A stretch of 64,000 bases of DNA, taken from NCBI GenBank assembly GCA_903918755.1, contig CAIXFN010000076.1, forward strand, positions 1 to 64,000, in the 5' to 3' direction. The notes below the pieces were generated by a model. That model had not been told where the DNA came from. It did no database searches and saw only the letters and a list, made by a program, of their open reading frames with translations. Within the stretch, counting starts at the first letter, position 1. Each line of letters opens with the position of its first letter. Of this stretch, positions 7,603 through 15,922 are shown piece by piece. The DNA is from an uncultured Pedosphaera sp. Lineage in GTDB: Bacteria; Verrucomicrobiota; Verrucomicrobiia; Limisphaerales; Pedosphaeraceae. Made by a program: the position numbers and the translations under genes.

Positions 7603-9474
7603 TCAGGCTTTCCAGATCATCTCCGCCACCGAGCGGTTGGCCGGGATGAACGGCAGCACGTGCTCCGTGTAGGGCACGATGATATCCAGGAGGTAGGGCT
7701 GGTCCGAATCCAGCATGCGCTGGAGCGCGGCGCGCAGGTCCTTCTTGAACATGACCCGTTCCGCGGGAACGTTGAAGCCCTTGGCGATCGTGATGTAATC
7801 GGGATAGATCTGCTTCATGTTCTCGGGATCGCCAAGGTAGGTGTTGCCCCGGTTGCCTTGGTAAAAGCGGTCTTCCCATTGCACGACCATGCCCAGGTGC
7901 TGGTTGTTGAGAATCATCACCTTGGCGGCGATTTTCTCAATATGAGCGGTGGCCAGTTCCTGCACGTTCATGAGGAAGGAGCCGTCGCCATCGATATCAA
8001 TGACCTGGCGGTCGGGGCAGGCCACCTTGGCGCCCAGCGCGGCCGGATAGCCATAGCCCATGGCGCCCAAGCCGGCGCTGGTGAGCAATTGCCGCGGGAA
8101 TTTGTACTGATAATATTGGGCGGCCCACATCTGGTGCTGGCCCACGCCCGTGGTGATGATCGCGTCTCCCTTGGTCAACTCGTAAAGCATTTCGATGGCC
8201 ATCTGCGGGAGGATGACTTCGCTTTCCTTGCCGGCCAGATGGTCCTGCATGTGCTGGGAGGTGACCACTTCCTGGGTCACCCGGTAGCTCAGCGGGGCTT
8301 TGGCTTTCCAGGCGGCGATCTGCTGGTGCCAGGCGGAGAAATCCCGGACCAGCGGCTGACGATCCAAAATCGCATTCAAGCTTTCCAAGGCGAACTTGAT
8401 GTCGCTGACAATCGGCAGGTTGGCCGGCTTGTTCTTATTGATTTCCGAGGGGTCGATGTCGATATGGACGATCGTGCCGGTCTCGCAGAACTTGGCCACG
8501 TTGCCCGTCACGCGGTCATCGAACCGCACGCCGAACGCCAGGAGCAGGTCGGCGCCCTGGGCGATTTTTTGCGGCGGATCGGTCTGTTCGCTCTTGGGGG
8601 GGAATTCGCCGCTCACCGCCCAGTTGGCATACGCGGTGCCGTGCATGCCCAACCAGCGGAGGGACAAGGGATGCGTTTCGGGGAACGCGCCGCAACCCAT
8701 GATGGTGGTGGTGACGGGGATCTGGAGGCGTTCGGCGAACTGGCGCAACGCCTCACTGGCGTTGCCGGAGATCACGCCGCCGCCCACATACAACACCGGG
8801 CGCTCGGCCTTGGCGATCAAGCCGAGGATTTCATTGAGCTCCACATCGGTGGCCCGACGATCCGCGCCGTAGCCGCGCAAATTCAACTCGCGGGGAAACA
8901 CCGGCTGGGTGCGGGCCTGCTGAATATTTTTGGGCACGTCCACCACCACGGGGCCCGGGCGACCGCTCTGCGCGATGTAAAACGCTTCCTTGATCACGCG
9001 GGGGATGTCATTCACATCCGTGACCAGATAGCTGTGCTTCACGATCGGCAGGGTCATGCCGAAGAAATCCGTCTCCTGGAAACCGCCTTTGCCGATCATG
9101 GCCTGCGGCACCTGGCCGGTGACCACCACGAGCGGGATGGAATCCATGAAGGCATCGGCGATGCCGGTGACCAAATTCGTGGCGCCCGGACCGCTGGTGG
9201 CCATGCAAACACCGGCGCGGCCGGTGGCGCGGGCGTAACCCTCCGCGGCAAAGGACCCACCCTGTTCGTGGCGGGGCAGGATCGTCCGGATGGTGGAACG
9301 CGTGAGCGCCTGATGAAATTCCATGCTGGCCCCGCCGGGGTAGGCGAAGATGGCCTCAACGCCTTCGCGCTCCAGGCAGGCGATGAGAATTTCACTGCCG
9401 CTCATGGCCGGGCCAACTTCCGGGCGCGTCGGGGACGCGGCGGCTTTCTTATCGGACACCATAGTTGTGCTCAT
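7603..9474 (-). CDS. ilvB: Acetolactate synthase, large catalytic subunit
   Basis: The 623-residue TPP enzyme joins two pyruvates, or pyruvate and 2-oxobutyrate, in the first common step of Ile/Val/Leu synthesis. Motifs: the N-terminal block with [14 protein letters not shown], the TPP-activating Glu in [34 protein letters not shown], and the TPP/Mg site [15 protein letters not shown] near residue 495. Length is full for the catabolic-free, biosynthetic type. The first ~25 residues are poorly conserved; the start at 9474 is the first ATG after the upstream attenuator. No ilvN regulatory subunit follows: the next gene on the strand is unrelated. Regulation is very probably by the Leu/Val leader just upstream. 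Confidence 0.95.
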   Translation of the reverse strand: MSTTMVSDKKAAASPTRPEVGPAMSGSEILIACLEREGVEAIFAYPGGASMEFHQALTRSTIRTILPRHEQGGSFAAEGYARATGRAGVCMATSGPGATNLVTGIADAFMDSIPLVVVTGQVPQAMIGKGGFQETDFFGMTLPIVKHSYLVTDVNDIPRVIKEAFYIAQSGRPGPVVVDVPKNIQQARTQPVFPRELNLRGYGADRRATDVELNEILGLIAKAERPVLYVGGGVISGNASEALRQFAERLQIPVTTTIMGCGAFPETHPLSLRWLGMHGTAYANWAVSGEFPPKSEQTDPPQKIAQGADLLLAFGVRFDDRVTGNVAKFCETGTIVHIDIDPSEINKNKPANLPIVSDIKFALESLNAILDRQPLVRDFSAWHQQIAAWKAKAPLSYRVTQEVVTSQHMQDHLAGKESEVILPQMAIEMLYELTKGDAIITTGVGQHQMWAAQYYQYKFPRQLLTSAGLGAMGYGYPAALGAKVACPDRQVIDIDGDGSFLMNVQELATAHIEKIAAKVMILNNQHLGMVVQWEDRFYQGNRGNTYLGDPENMKQIYPDYITIAKGFNVPAERVMFKKDLRAALQRMLDSDQPYLLDIIVPYTEHVLPFIPANRSVAEMIWKA

Positions 9475-9512
9475 TCTATTCTTTCTTGTTTTGGCCAGCG
9501 GTCGCGGATTCC

Positions 9513-9546
9513 AAAAAAAACCCCACGACTGTTGCCAGCCGTGGGG
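9513..9546 (-). terminator. Attenuator terminator hairpin upstream of ilvB
   Basis: On the minus strand a stem CCCCACG/CGTGGGG (9540-9546 with 9521-9527), one mismatch, then CTG/CAG and a 4-base loop, is followed directly by eight T (9520 down to 9513). This is a textbook intrinsic terminator, but it lies only 38 bases before the ilvB start and after a Leu/Val-rich leader peptide. Its expected role is to abort transcription when branched-chain aminoacyl-tRNAs are plentiful. Confidence 0.85.
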
Positions 9547-9548
9547 TT

Positions 9549-9578
9549 TTTGTCGAAATCCGTTTTAGCTTCGACAAA
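9549..9578 (-). promoter_or_regulatory. Pause hairpin (9-bp stem) of the ilvB attenuator
   Basis: TTTGTCGAA (9549-9557) and TTCGACAAA (9570-9578) form a perfect 9-base-pair stem with a 12-base loop. The stem includes the last codons and stop of the leader peptide and ends at the foot of the terminator. A ribosome completing the leader would melt it; one stalled at the Leu/Val run would leave it free. It fits the 1:2 (pause) position of an attenuator. A competing antiterminator pairing was not worked out. Confidence 0.6.
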
Positions 9579-9648
9579 GACCGGCCGCGGCGGCGCCGGA
9601 TACGGCGACGCTTACTACCAGCAGCAGCAGTCGAACTTTGCCAAACAT
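9565..9648 (-). CDS. Leader peptide of the ilvB attenuator
   Basis: A 27-codon frame from ATG (9648) to TAA (9565-9567) encodes MFGKVRLLLLVVSVAV... ending GLCRS. Four consecutive Leu codons (all CTG) followed by Val-Val-Ser-Val-Ala-Val match the regulatory amino acids of ilvB attenuation. The stop sits inside the pause hairpin and the terminator follows at once. A signal-peptide-like gene fragment is the alternative, since the peptide is hydrophobic, but its position, codon run and neighbours argue for a leader peptide. The ATG begins only 7 bases after the proposed -10 box, so the message may be leaderless. Confidence 0.8.
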   Translation of the reverse strand: MFGKVRLLLLVVSVAVSGAAAAGLCRS

Positions 9649-9655
9649 TTAAAAC

Positions 9656-9685
9656 AGCCTAGGGCCGAATGGCGTAATCGGTCAA
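9656..9685 (-). promoter_or_regulatory. Putative sigma-70-type promoter for the ilvB leader
   Basis: On the minus strand TTGACC (9685-9680) and TAGGCT (9661-9656) are 18 bases apart. The -35 matches TTGACA at five of six positions; the -10 is weak. The leader-peptide ATG starts 7 bases beyond the -10, close to where transcription would begin. Confidence 0.5.
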
Positions 9686-10060
9686 GCCCTGATTTGGCGG
9701 TTTTTTGGTGGGGGGGAGAAGAGCTGGGAGCACCGCGCGGAAGCGAAAAGGGCCAGCAAGCAAATCTCCATACGTCGTTTGATCGTGGGGATGAATTTGG
9801 CACAACCCGCTCTGTATAGGGGGGTTGCGGATTTTTTATCGTTACCCGGGGTAGGCGCTCGTGCCTCGCGCCAACCCCGGGCTTCATGGCGCAACACCGT
9901 TGGTGCTGGGGAATGGGGGCATGACGGAAGCCGGCAGGTTGAAAATTCGTGCGTTGGCGGGCAGAATGAAATAGGGTGGAATCGTTAATCCAAACGCGTA
10001 CCCGCGGCGATTCGACCGGGGGCGCCAAACTGTGCAACCCGGTAAATGCTGGAGTGAAAT
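9686..10060. other. Intergenic region with a long hairpin
   Basis: No convincing gene. The main structure is a stem at 9845-9881: CCCGGGGT pairs with ACCCCGGG and, inside, GGCGC with GCGCC, with a 9-base loop. There is no T-run after it on either strand, so a terminator role is not supported. A GGAG at the right edge is the ribosome-binding site of the next gene. Confidence 0.5.
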
Positions 10061-10942
10061 ATGGCTGAACGAATCGGATTTGTGGGCGTGGGCCGGATGG
10101 GGGCCAACATGGCCCGACGGCTGAAGGAACAAGGTTACACCATCACCGCGGTGTATGACCTGAACCAACCCGCGGCCGAGGCGCTGGCGGATGAATTGGG
10201 CGCGATCGCCTGCCAGGAAGTGGCCGGTGTGACCCAATTCAGCGATGTCATCATCACCGTGGTGACCGATGACGCGGCCATGAAGAAGATCTACGGCGGC
10301 GGACTGTTGCGTCGCGCCAAGGGCCGGGTGTTCATCAACTGCGCCACGGTTTCGCCCGCCACGCATGTGTGGGTGGAAGGCAAGGCGGAAAAGGCGGGCG
10401 CGAATTCGCTGGAAGCCTGCATGGCGTCGAGCATCACGCAAGCCCGGCAGGGCACGTTGTATTTGATGTGCGGCGGGCGCGCGGAAGTTTTCGAGCGCGT
10501 GAAGCCCATCCTGGAAAAGCTCAGCGCGTCGTTGCGTTACATCGGCGGCGCCGGCAGCGCGGCCCAGGTGAAGGCGCTGGTCAACATGGTCATGAACATC
10601 AATACCGCGGGCCTGGCGGAGGGGCTGGGATTGGGCGCGGCTCTGGGGCTGGACCTGACGATGCTACGCGAGGTGTTTTCCCAGACCGGCGCGAATTCCC
10701 GGGTGCTGCAAACCGACGGCGAGGACATGCAAAACCGGGACCACAGTTGCTTCTTCTCTGCCGCCCACGCGGCGAAGGATTCGGGAATTGCCCTGCGACT
10801 GGCGAAAGAGCAGGCGCTCAACCTGCCCCTGGCCATTGCCGCCAAAAAGCAATTTGAGAAGATGGTGGCCGAAGGCCTGGGGGAATTGGACAAATCCGGC
10901 ATCGCCGAATTGACGTTCCCCGGCCGGCACATTCCGAAATGA
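10061..10942 (+). CDS. NAD(P)-dependent beta-hydroxyacid dehydrogenase
   Basis: The 293-residue product belongs to the 3-hydroxyisobutyrate/tartronate-semialdehyde reductase family. It opens with the dinucleotide motif IGFVGVGRMGANMA, has the substrate-binding CMASSITQARQGTLYLMCGG region near residue 125, and the catalytic-lysine helix AAQVKALVNMVMNINTAGLAEG near 170. A GGAG lies 8 bases upstream of the ATG. The substrate is not identifiable. It stands alone, with no clear operon partner. Confidence 0.9.
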   Translation: MAERIGFVGVGRMGANMARRLKEQGYTITAVYDLNQPAAEALADELGAIACQEVAGVTQFSDVIITVVTDDAAMKKIYGGGLLRRAKGRVFINCATVSPATHVWVEGKAEKAGANSLEACMASSITQARQGTLYLMCGGRAEVFERVKPILEKLSASLRYIGGAGSAAQVKALVNMVMNINTAGLAEGLGLGAALGLDLTMLREVFSQTGANSRVLQTDGEDMQNRDHSCFFSAAHAAKDSGIALRLAKEQALNLPLAIAAKKQFEKMVAEGLGELDKSGIAELTFPGRHIPK

Positions 10943-11013
10943 AGGGCGCCACCCGGGCGCGACCCGTGTGGCGATGATTTCCCACTCGATGCAACGGGAC
11001 GGGCGCGCCTGGT

Positions 11014-12414
11014 ATGCTGTTCAATTCCACCGAATTTTTAGTCTTCTTTGCGCTGTTCCTGGCCGGCTTCGCCGTGGTGCGAAACAGCCTCCGGGCGCGG
11101 AACTGGCTTTTGCTCGTGGCCAGTTACGGTTTTTACGCCGCCTGGGATTACCGGTTCACCGGGCTCCTCCTGGCCACCAGTTTGCTGGACTTCACGCTGG
11201 CGCGGGCGATTGATCGCAGCACGCTTCCCGGACGCCGCCGGGCGCTGGTGGCCGTGAGCGTGACGATCAATCTCGGCGTGCTGGGGCTATTCAAGTACCT
11301 GAATTTCTTCCGGGAAAGTTTCGCCGCACTGTTGCAGGCCGGGGGTTGGGAAACGCACTGGCGCGCCTGGCAGATCATCCTGCCGGTGGGCGTATCATTT
11401 TACACCTTCCAATCCATCAGTTACGTGGTGGATGTTTACCGGCGGCAAATGCCCGCCAGCCGTGAGCTCGTGCCGTTTCTGGCCTACGTGGCGTTTTTCC
11501 CCCAACTGGTCGCGGGGCCCATTGAACGGGGCAAACACCTGCTGCCGCAGTTCACCCGCACGCTCGTCATCACCCGCCAGGGCGTGGAGGCGGGCCTCTG
11601 GCTCATCTTGTGGGGACTCTTCAAGAAGGTGGCGCTGGCGGATAATCTGGCCCCGCTGGTGGACCTGGTTTACCGACCGGCAACCACGTCCGGTCCGGCA
11701 GTGGTGTTGGGAACGATCGCGTTTGCCCTGCAAATCTACTGCGATTTTTCCGGCTACACGGATGTGGCGCGCGGCGTGGCGCGACTGCTGGGGTTTGAGT
11801 TGCTGCTCAATTTCAACCTGCCGTATTTCGCCACCAGCCTGCGTGATTTTTGGAACCGCTGGCATATCAGCCTGTCCACGTGGATCCGCGATTACCTTTA
11901 TTTTCCGTTGGGGGGCAGCCGCCGCGGCACGGGGCGCACGTATCTCAATCTGGCGGTGACCATGCTGATCTGCGGTTTGTGGCACGGAGCGGCGGTAAAC
12001 TATGTCTTGTGGGGGGCGTGGCACGGATTGGGGCTGATGGTGAACCATGGGTGGCGGAGTCTTCGGCCGGACCGCGCGCCATTGCCCGCGTTCCTGGGGT
12101 GGGGGTTGACGGCGGCTTTTGTGCTCTTTGGTTGGTTGCTCTTCCGGGCGGAGTCACTGGACCAAATCATCCAACTGACCCGCGCGCTGGCGGATCCCCA
12201 ACTGCCCACTTGGTGGCGGCCATACTTGGGTAATCTGGTGGTGCTGGCGCTGCCGCTGGTGGCGATGCAGGCGTGGCAGTGGCGAACCGGTCGGCTGGAT
12301 GCGCCCCTGACGCTCCAACCCTGGCCACGGGCCATTTTGCAAGGCGCGCTGGTGGTGGTTCTCATCGCGTTCTGGTCCGCCGAGGCGGCACCGTTCATCT
12401 ACTTCCAGTTTTGA
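11014..12414 (+). CDS. MBOAT family O-acyltransferase (AlgI-like)
   Basis: A 466-residue multi-span membrane protein. MBOAT features include PVGVSFYTFQSISYVVDVYRR-like sequence near residue 130, FPQLVAGPIERGKHLLPQF near 165, the DFSGYTDVARGVARLLGF region near 245, FWNRWHISLSTWIRDYLYFP near 285, and the catalytic His in GLWHGAAVNYVLWG near 323. AlgI-type proteins carry acetyl groups across the membrane for alginate, cellulose or other glycan acetylation. The SGNH-like protein starting 6 bases after its stop is probably the partner that uses the acyl group. No polysaccharide synthase is adjacent, so the acceptor is unknown. Confidence 0.92.
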   Translation: MLFNSTEFLVFFALFLAGFAVVRNSLRARNWLLLVASYGFYAAWDYRFTGLLLATSLLDFTLARAIDRSTLPGRRRALVAVSVTINLGVLGLFKYLNFFRESFAALLQAGGWETHWRAWQIILPVGVSFYTFQSISYVVDVYRRQMPASRELVPFLAYVAFFPQLVAGPIERGKHLLPQFTRTLVITRQGVEAGLWLILWGLFKKVALADNLAPLVDLVYRPATTSGPAVVLGTIAFALQIYCDFSGYTDVARGVARLLGFELLLNFNLPYFATSLRDFWNRWHISLSTWIRDYLYFPLGGSRRGTGRTYLNLAVTMLICGLWHGAAVNYVLWGAWHGLGLMVNHGWRSLRPDRAPLPAFLGWGLTAAFVLFGWLLFRAESLDQIIQLTRALADPQLPTWWRPYLGNLVVLALPLVAMQAWQWRTGRLDAPLTLQPWPRAILQGALVVVLIAFWSAEAAPFIYFQF

Positions 12415-12420
12415 CGCGCC

Positions 12421-13443
12421 GTGAAAAGTCATGAATTTCAATTAACGCCGCGGGACCTCGTAGGACTGGTTGGGCCGACGCTGGTGGTCGTGCTGGTGGC
12501 GATGGGATTGCTGCAAGCGGCCCGCCACTGGCGCTGCCTGCCGCCGCCGCCTCTCTCGCTGAATCCGGATCTGACCATGCTCGCCCACCAGGCGCGGGCG
12601 AGCCGACAGCGGGATCCCGCGGAGATAGTTCTGGTGGGGGATTCCACCTGTCTCATGGGAGTGGATGCCGGGCAACTGAGCCGCGAATTGCCGCGCCACG
12701 ATCCCGCGCTGAGCCTGGCGCTCATCATTGGCCTGGATCTCAAAGTTTACGGTGGCGTGTTGCGGACCTTCGCCGCCACGAACCCCGGCCAGGTACGGGC
12801 GGCCGTATTACTGCTGACCCCGCAAAAGCTCGCGGCGGGAAATCATTCCGAAGACGAGGTCGCCGCCTGGCAGACCATTGATGCCACCATGGCAACGGGT
12901 TGGGGCGACTTGTCCCCGACAACGGAGACCGATTGGCTGGGCCGCAAGCTGCTGCGGGAAAATCTGCTGGCCCACGTGCTGGACACGCCGTTACGCGGAA
13001 GCGGGGCGGAGTATTTTGGTTTCTCGTCCCAGATTGATCATTACCTGACCGCACACCGCGGCAGTCTCTTGGACTTTGGCACCTTTGCCCTGCCCCGGCG
13101 ACGGCAGCATCTGGATTATCAACTGGCCCCGGGGTTTGAAGCAGAATCTCGCGCGTTCCGGTCGCTATTGCCCGCCGGCACGCGTTTGTACATCGGGCTG
13201 ACACCGGGGCCGCGGAGCGCGGCAGCGCCGGACGACCGGGTTCGCCGCAACGAATTGTTGCGGCAATGGAATGTCTGGATGCAAGCGGATGCCTTGCTCA
13301 CCAACCTACCCACGACCCTGGCCGATGCGGGCTTCGCGAAGTCGGGGCATTTGAATGGTCGTGGCCAGGCGGAATTGACTACGGCGCTGGCGCGGGAATT
13401 GGCACCGCTGCTGGAACCAAAAACCGGCCCGCCGGGGAAGTGA
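12421..13443 (+). CDS. Membrane-anchored SGNH/AlgX-like acyltransferase partner
   Basis: The 340-residue product has one N-terminal membrane helix (LVGLVGPTLVVVLVAMGLLQ) and an extracytoplasmic domain with an SGNH-like block I, EIVLVGDSTCLMGVD, and a C-terminal SGHLNGRGQAELT that supplies the likely catalytic His. This two-part build is typical of the proteins encoded after AlgI-like MBOAT enzymes and fits transfer of acetyl groups to a surface glycan. The start is the GTG at 12421, 6 bases after the MBOAT stop; no in-frame ATG gives the helix. The assignment rests on motifs and context. Confidence 0.7.
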   Translation: MKSHEFQLTPRDLVGLVGPTLVVVLVAMGLLQAARHWRCLPPPPLSLNPDLTMLAHQARASRQRDPAEIVLVGDSTCLMGVDAGQLSRELPRHDPALSLALIIGLDLKVYGGVLRTFAATNPGQVRAAVLLLTPQKLAAGNHSEDEVAAWQTIDATMATGWGDLSPTTETDWLGRKLLRENLLAHVLDTPLRGSGAEYFGFSSQIDHYLTAHRGSLLDFGTFALPRRRQHLDYQLAPGFEAESRAFRSLLPAGTRLYIGLTPGPRSAAAPDDRVRRNELLRQWNVWMQADALLTNLPTTLADAGFAKSGHLNGRGQAELTTALARELAPLLEPKTGPPGK

Positions 13444-13520
13444 ATGGGGACGGAGTCGGCAGGCACGAAAGCGGGCAAATCTGGTTGCGCGACGGCAGGG
13501 TTGGCGGCACTGTCGGCGCC

Positions 13521-14576
13521 ATGAACACGAGTGCGGATCCGGATTTGGCGGTGATAACGCGGCAGTTGCGCGCGATGTATGGTTCCCGGCTGCTGATCGC
13601 GGCGGTTAGTCATTTGCGCGTTTTTGAAACGGTGGCCGCGGCGCCGCGAACCGGGGAGGAACTGCGCGCGAATCTGGGCCTGCCGGAACGGTCCGCGATG
13701 GTGTTGTTTCCCGCGTTGCGCGCCATGGGGTTGCTGGCGGCCGACACTGGTGGACGTCTGCTCCTGACGGAGGCGGGCCGGCATTTACTCACCGGGGTCA
13801 CGCCGAACCTGGCCGGATACGTGGGACTGGAGCAGGAGGATGCCGGGGTGGTGGAGATGGCCAATCGACTGCGGCACGATGGTCCGGTCAGCTCGACGGG
13901 TGGGACGGCCTACGTGAAGGAGAGCCACGAGGCTTCGCCGATGGATGACCCAGTGCTGGCGCGGCACCTGACGCTGGCGCTCGCGGGACGGGCTCGGCTG
14001 CTGGCGCCGCTGGCGGCACCGCAATTGCCAGCCAGCGAAGGGCATTTATTAGACGTGGCGGGAGGAACGGGATTGTTTGCCTGCGAATGGCTGCGGCGCA
14101 ATCCCCGGGCCACGGCCACGGTTTATGATCGGCCGGAAGTCTTGCGCGTGGCGGCGGAGTTCCGGGATGAATTTTGCAGCAGCGGCCGCCCGGACGCCGC
14201 CACAGTACGCAATCGGTTGCAATTCCAGCCGGGGAACATGTTGGAAGATGAATTGCCGCGCGCCGACCTGATTCTGGCGGCCAGCCTGTTCCACGATTGG
14301 CCGGTGGCAACGTGCCGCAGCCTGATGATGCGCCTGACGGAAGTCCTGCAGGCGGGTGGGGAAATCTGGGCGCATGACGCGTTCTTGAACGACGCGCTGG
14401 ATGGTCCCCTGGCGGTGACCGATTATTCGGCGCAGCTTTTTTGGGTTACGAAGGGAAGATGCTATTCGCGGGCCGAGTATCGCGGGTGGTTTACTGATGC
14501 CGGCCTGCAGCCTTTGCCCGGGGAGTTCCCCACGGCGCTGGATTACAGCCTGATTGGCGCCCGGAAGGCCCGGTGA
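13521..14576 (+). CDS. SAM-dependent O-methyltransferase (COMT/hydroxyindole type)
   Basis: A 351-residue protein with an N-terminal winged-helix dimerisation domain (LLIAAVSHLRVFETVAAAPR, LRANLGLPERSAMVLFPALR) and a C-terminal Rossmann domain with SAM motif LLDVAGGTGLFACEW near residue 180 and DLILAASLFHDWPV near 250, the usual motif of family-2 O-methyltransferases. The ATG at 13521 gives the family length; the frame is open farther upstream but overlaps the SGNH-like gene. Small-molecule phenols or polyketides are common substrates; none can be assigned. It lies 77 bases after the acyl-transfer pair on the same strand. Confidence 0.85.
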   Translation: MNTSADPDLAVITRQLRAMYGSRLLIAAVSHLRVFETVAAAPRTGEELRANLGLPERSAMVLFPALRAMGLLAADTGGRLLLTEAGRHLLTGVTPNLAGYVGLEQEDAGVVEMANRLRHDGPVSSTGGTAYVKESHEASPMDDPVLARHLTLALAGRARLLAPLAAPQLPASEGHLLDVAGGTGLFACEWLRRNPRATATVYDRPEVLRVAAEFRDEFCSSGRPDAATVRNRLQFQPGNMLEDELPRADLILAASLFHDWPVATCRSLMMRLTEVLQAGGEIWAHDAFLNDALDGPLAVTDYSAQLFWVTKGRCYSRAEYRGWFTDAGLQPLPGEFPTALDYSLIGARKAR

Positions 14577-14657
14577 TCCGGTTCGTAAAACGGAACATCC
14601 CCGGCCTCCCATGAACCGGAAGCCGGGGACATCCGCGAAGGCTACCAACGCGCCGGA

Positions 14658-15050
14658 TTATTCGGTCACGGTGATTTTGCGCGGCTTGACCTCCTCCGAT
14701 TTGGGGAGGTGCAAGGTAAGGACGCCCTGTTCGACCTGGGCGTTGATCCGAGCCGTGTCGATCGCAGGATCGAGCTCGAACACCCGGCGATAATCGGCGC
14801 CGAGCGATTCGCGGTAGAGCGGCGGTTGAACCGAATTGCCGGCGTTACGATGGCCGATGATCGTGAGTTCGTTACCCTCCAAGGTGATGTCCAGGCCGGC
14901 CTTGCTCACGCCCGGCAGATCGGCTTTGAGGACATAACCATCCTTGGTTTCGTAAATGTTGACTTCCGGGGTGACAAATTGGCGCGGGGCGCATTTGGAT
15001 TCCGGGGTGCAGATGGCCGATTTGGGATTTTCAGTATTGATAGCAGTCAT
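14658..15050 (-). CDS. Hsp20/alpha-crystallin small heat-shock protein
   Basis: A 130-residue holdase. After a short N-terminus, VNIYETKDGYVLKADLPGVS opens the alpha-crystallin domain, followed by LDITLEGNELTIIGHR, and the C-terminal GVLTLHLPKSEEVKPRKITV includes the conserved G-x-L motif. It prevents aggregation of unfolded proteins. It lies 68 bases after a second Hsp20 gene on the same strand; the two are probably one heat- or stress-inducible unit. Its N-terminal arm is shorter than usual, and the likely dimer partner is the upstream paralogue. Confidence 0.93.
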   Translation of the reverse strand: MTAINTENPKSAICTPESKCAPRQFVTPEVNIYETKDGYVLKADLPGVSKAGLDITLEGNELTIIGHRNAGNSVQPPLYRESLGADYRRVFELDPAIDTARINAQVEQGVLTLHLPKSEEVKPRKITVTE

Positions 15051-15118
15051 GGTATTTGGTTTCCGTGGTTGTTGGGTAGCCGGCGACCGCAGCCGCCGGC
15101 ACTCCCGGGTTGGGTTGA

Positions 15119-15589
15119 TTAGGCGACGTTGACTTGGATTTGCTTGGGCTTGGCGGCCTCCGTCTTCGGCAGGGTGACCGTGAGGACCCCGTCCGTGTAT
15201 TGGGCTTTGACCTGATCGGCCTTCACCGGCGTGGGCAAAACCACGCTGCGCTGGAAGTGGCCGACGAAACGTTCCGCGCGATAGGTTTCCGCGTTCGCGA
15301 ATTTCTCCTCGCTCTTGCGCTCACCGGAAATGCTCAAGGTGCCTTCGTTCAAGGAGATGTTGATGTCCTCGACCTTCAGGCCGGGAAGTTCCACTTTGAC
15401 CGTGAGATTCTCTTTGTCTTCAAACAGGTCCACGGCGGGATTCCATTGGCTCAGTTGTTGGGAACCACGATTCCAATCGCCGAAGGAGGTGTCAAACAAG
15501 CGATCCAGTTCATCACGCAGCGAGAACAGCCGGCCAAAGGTCGGGGCGGCGGTCAATTCGGGACGATGCCATCTTTTTAATACGTTCAT
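15119..15589 (-). CDS. Hsp20/alpha-crystallin small heat-shock protein
   Basis: A 156-residue small heat-shock protein with the full order: N-terminal arm (FGRLFSLRDELDRLFDTSFG), the alpha-crystallin domain with WNPAVDLFEDKENLTVKVEL, LPGLKVEDINISLNEGTLSI, and the C-terminal GVLTVTLPKTEAAKPKQIQV with its I/V-x-I/V tail. It is the promoter-proximal gene of the pair. Upstream on the minus strand lie a sigma-54-like promoter and two palindromes, so expression may depend on an enhancer-binding activator and not on a CIRCE/HrcA system, for which no site was found. Confidence 0.94.
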   Translation of the reverse strand: MNVLKRWHRPELTAAPTFGRLFSLRDELDRLFDTSFGDWNRGSQQLSQWNPAVDLFEDKENLTVKVELPGLKVEDINISLNEGTLSISGERKSEEKFANAETYRAERFVGHFQRSVVLPTPVKADQVKAQYTDGVLTVTLPKTEAAKPKQIQVNVA

Positions 15590-15654
15590 AGTTTTACGAG
15601 ATTTGTGTTTTGTTAATCTGGTTGTTCGAACTTTCGTTCACTGCATCCTCATAT

Positions 15655-15671
15655 AGCTTTGAGCGTGCCAA
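15655..15671 (-). promoter_or_regulatory. Sigma-54-like (-24/-12) promoter of the Hsp20 pair
   Basis: The minus strand reads TTGGCACGCTCAAAGCT from 15671 to 15655. The -24 box TTGGCACG is a perfect match to the sigma-54 consensus and the GC of the -12 box is exactly 10 bases after the GG, as required. The two T that normally precede that GC are AA here. Transcription would start near 15644, about 55 bases before the Hsp20 start. Confidence 0.5.
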
Positions 15672-15754
15672 GGGATTTTTAAGGCGGGGCGTTTTCGTAA
15701 AGTATTGATTAGCAATATGTTGCAATTTAACCCATTTTGTTGAGATCGATATAG

Positions 15755-15773
15755 TGTGCCATAGTGGCGCACA
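15755..15773. promoter_or_regulatory. Imperfect palindrome, candidate activator site 1
   Basis: TGTGCCATAGTGGCGCACA has the same half-sites as the perfect palindrome at 15800-15816 with one extra base in the right half. It lies about 110-130 bases upstream of the predicted sigma-54-type start. Confidence 0.4.
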
Positions 15774-15799
15774 ATGGCAAAAATCTGCGTGCCAATTGA

Positions 15800-15816
15800 T
15801 GTGCCATAATGGCACA
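15800..15816. promoter_or_regulatory. Perfect palindrome, candidate activator site 2
   Basis: TGTGCCATAATGGCACA is an 8-base perfect inverted repeat around one central base. With the imperfect copy 45 bases away (centre to centre) it forms a pair of sites about 110-170 bases upstream of the sigma-54-like Hsp20 promoter, the usual place for enhancer-binding proteins. No regulator gene is adjacent. Confidence 0.5.
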
Positions 15817-15922
15817 CTTACGGCGGAAGAGATCGTAAGACTCAGGACTTCTGAGCTTCAGGCCGAAATTGATGAAACCATTCTATTGGCGGCGCACCAA
15901 ACAAGCGCCAGCGGCGCGACAA

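Noticed and set aside
7465-9819. Very long open frame on the plus strand opposite ilvB
   Set aside because: Composition is rich in His/Gly/Asp/Arg as expected of an antisense shadow of a GC-rich gene; ilvB on the other strand has full homology.
9845-9881. Strong hairpin as an intrinsic terminator
   Set aside because: No T-run on either side and it is upstream of the next gene with no gene ending nearby.
15786-15805. Second sigma-54-like box (TTGGCACG in minus strand near 15798)
   Set aside because: The following GC is 13 and not 10 bases after the GG, so the -12 element is out of register.
15594-15815. 73-codon minus-strand frame upstream of Hsp20
   Set aside because: It covers the promoter and palindromes, has no family features and skewed composition.
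15590-15870. CIRCE element upstream of the Hsp20 genes
   Set aside because: The TTAGCACTC-N9-GAGTGCTAA pattern is absent; the palindrome present is TGTGCCAT-A-ATGGCACA.
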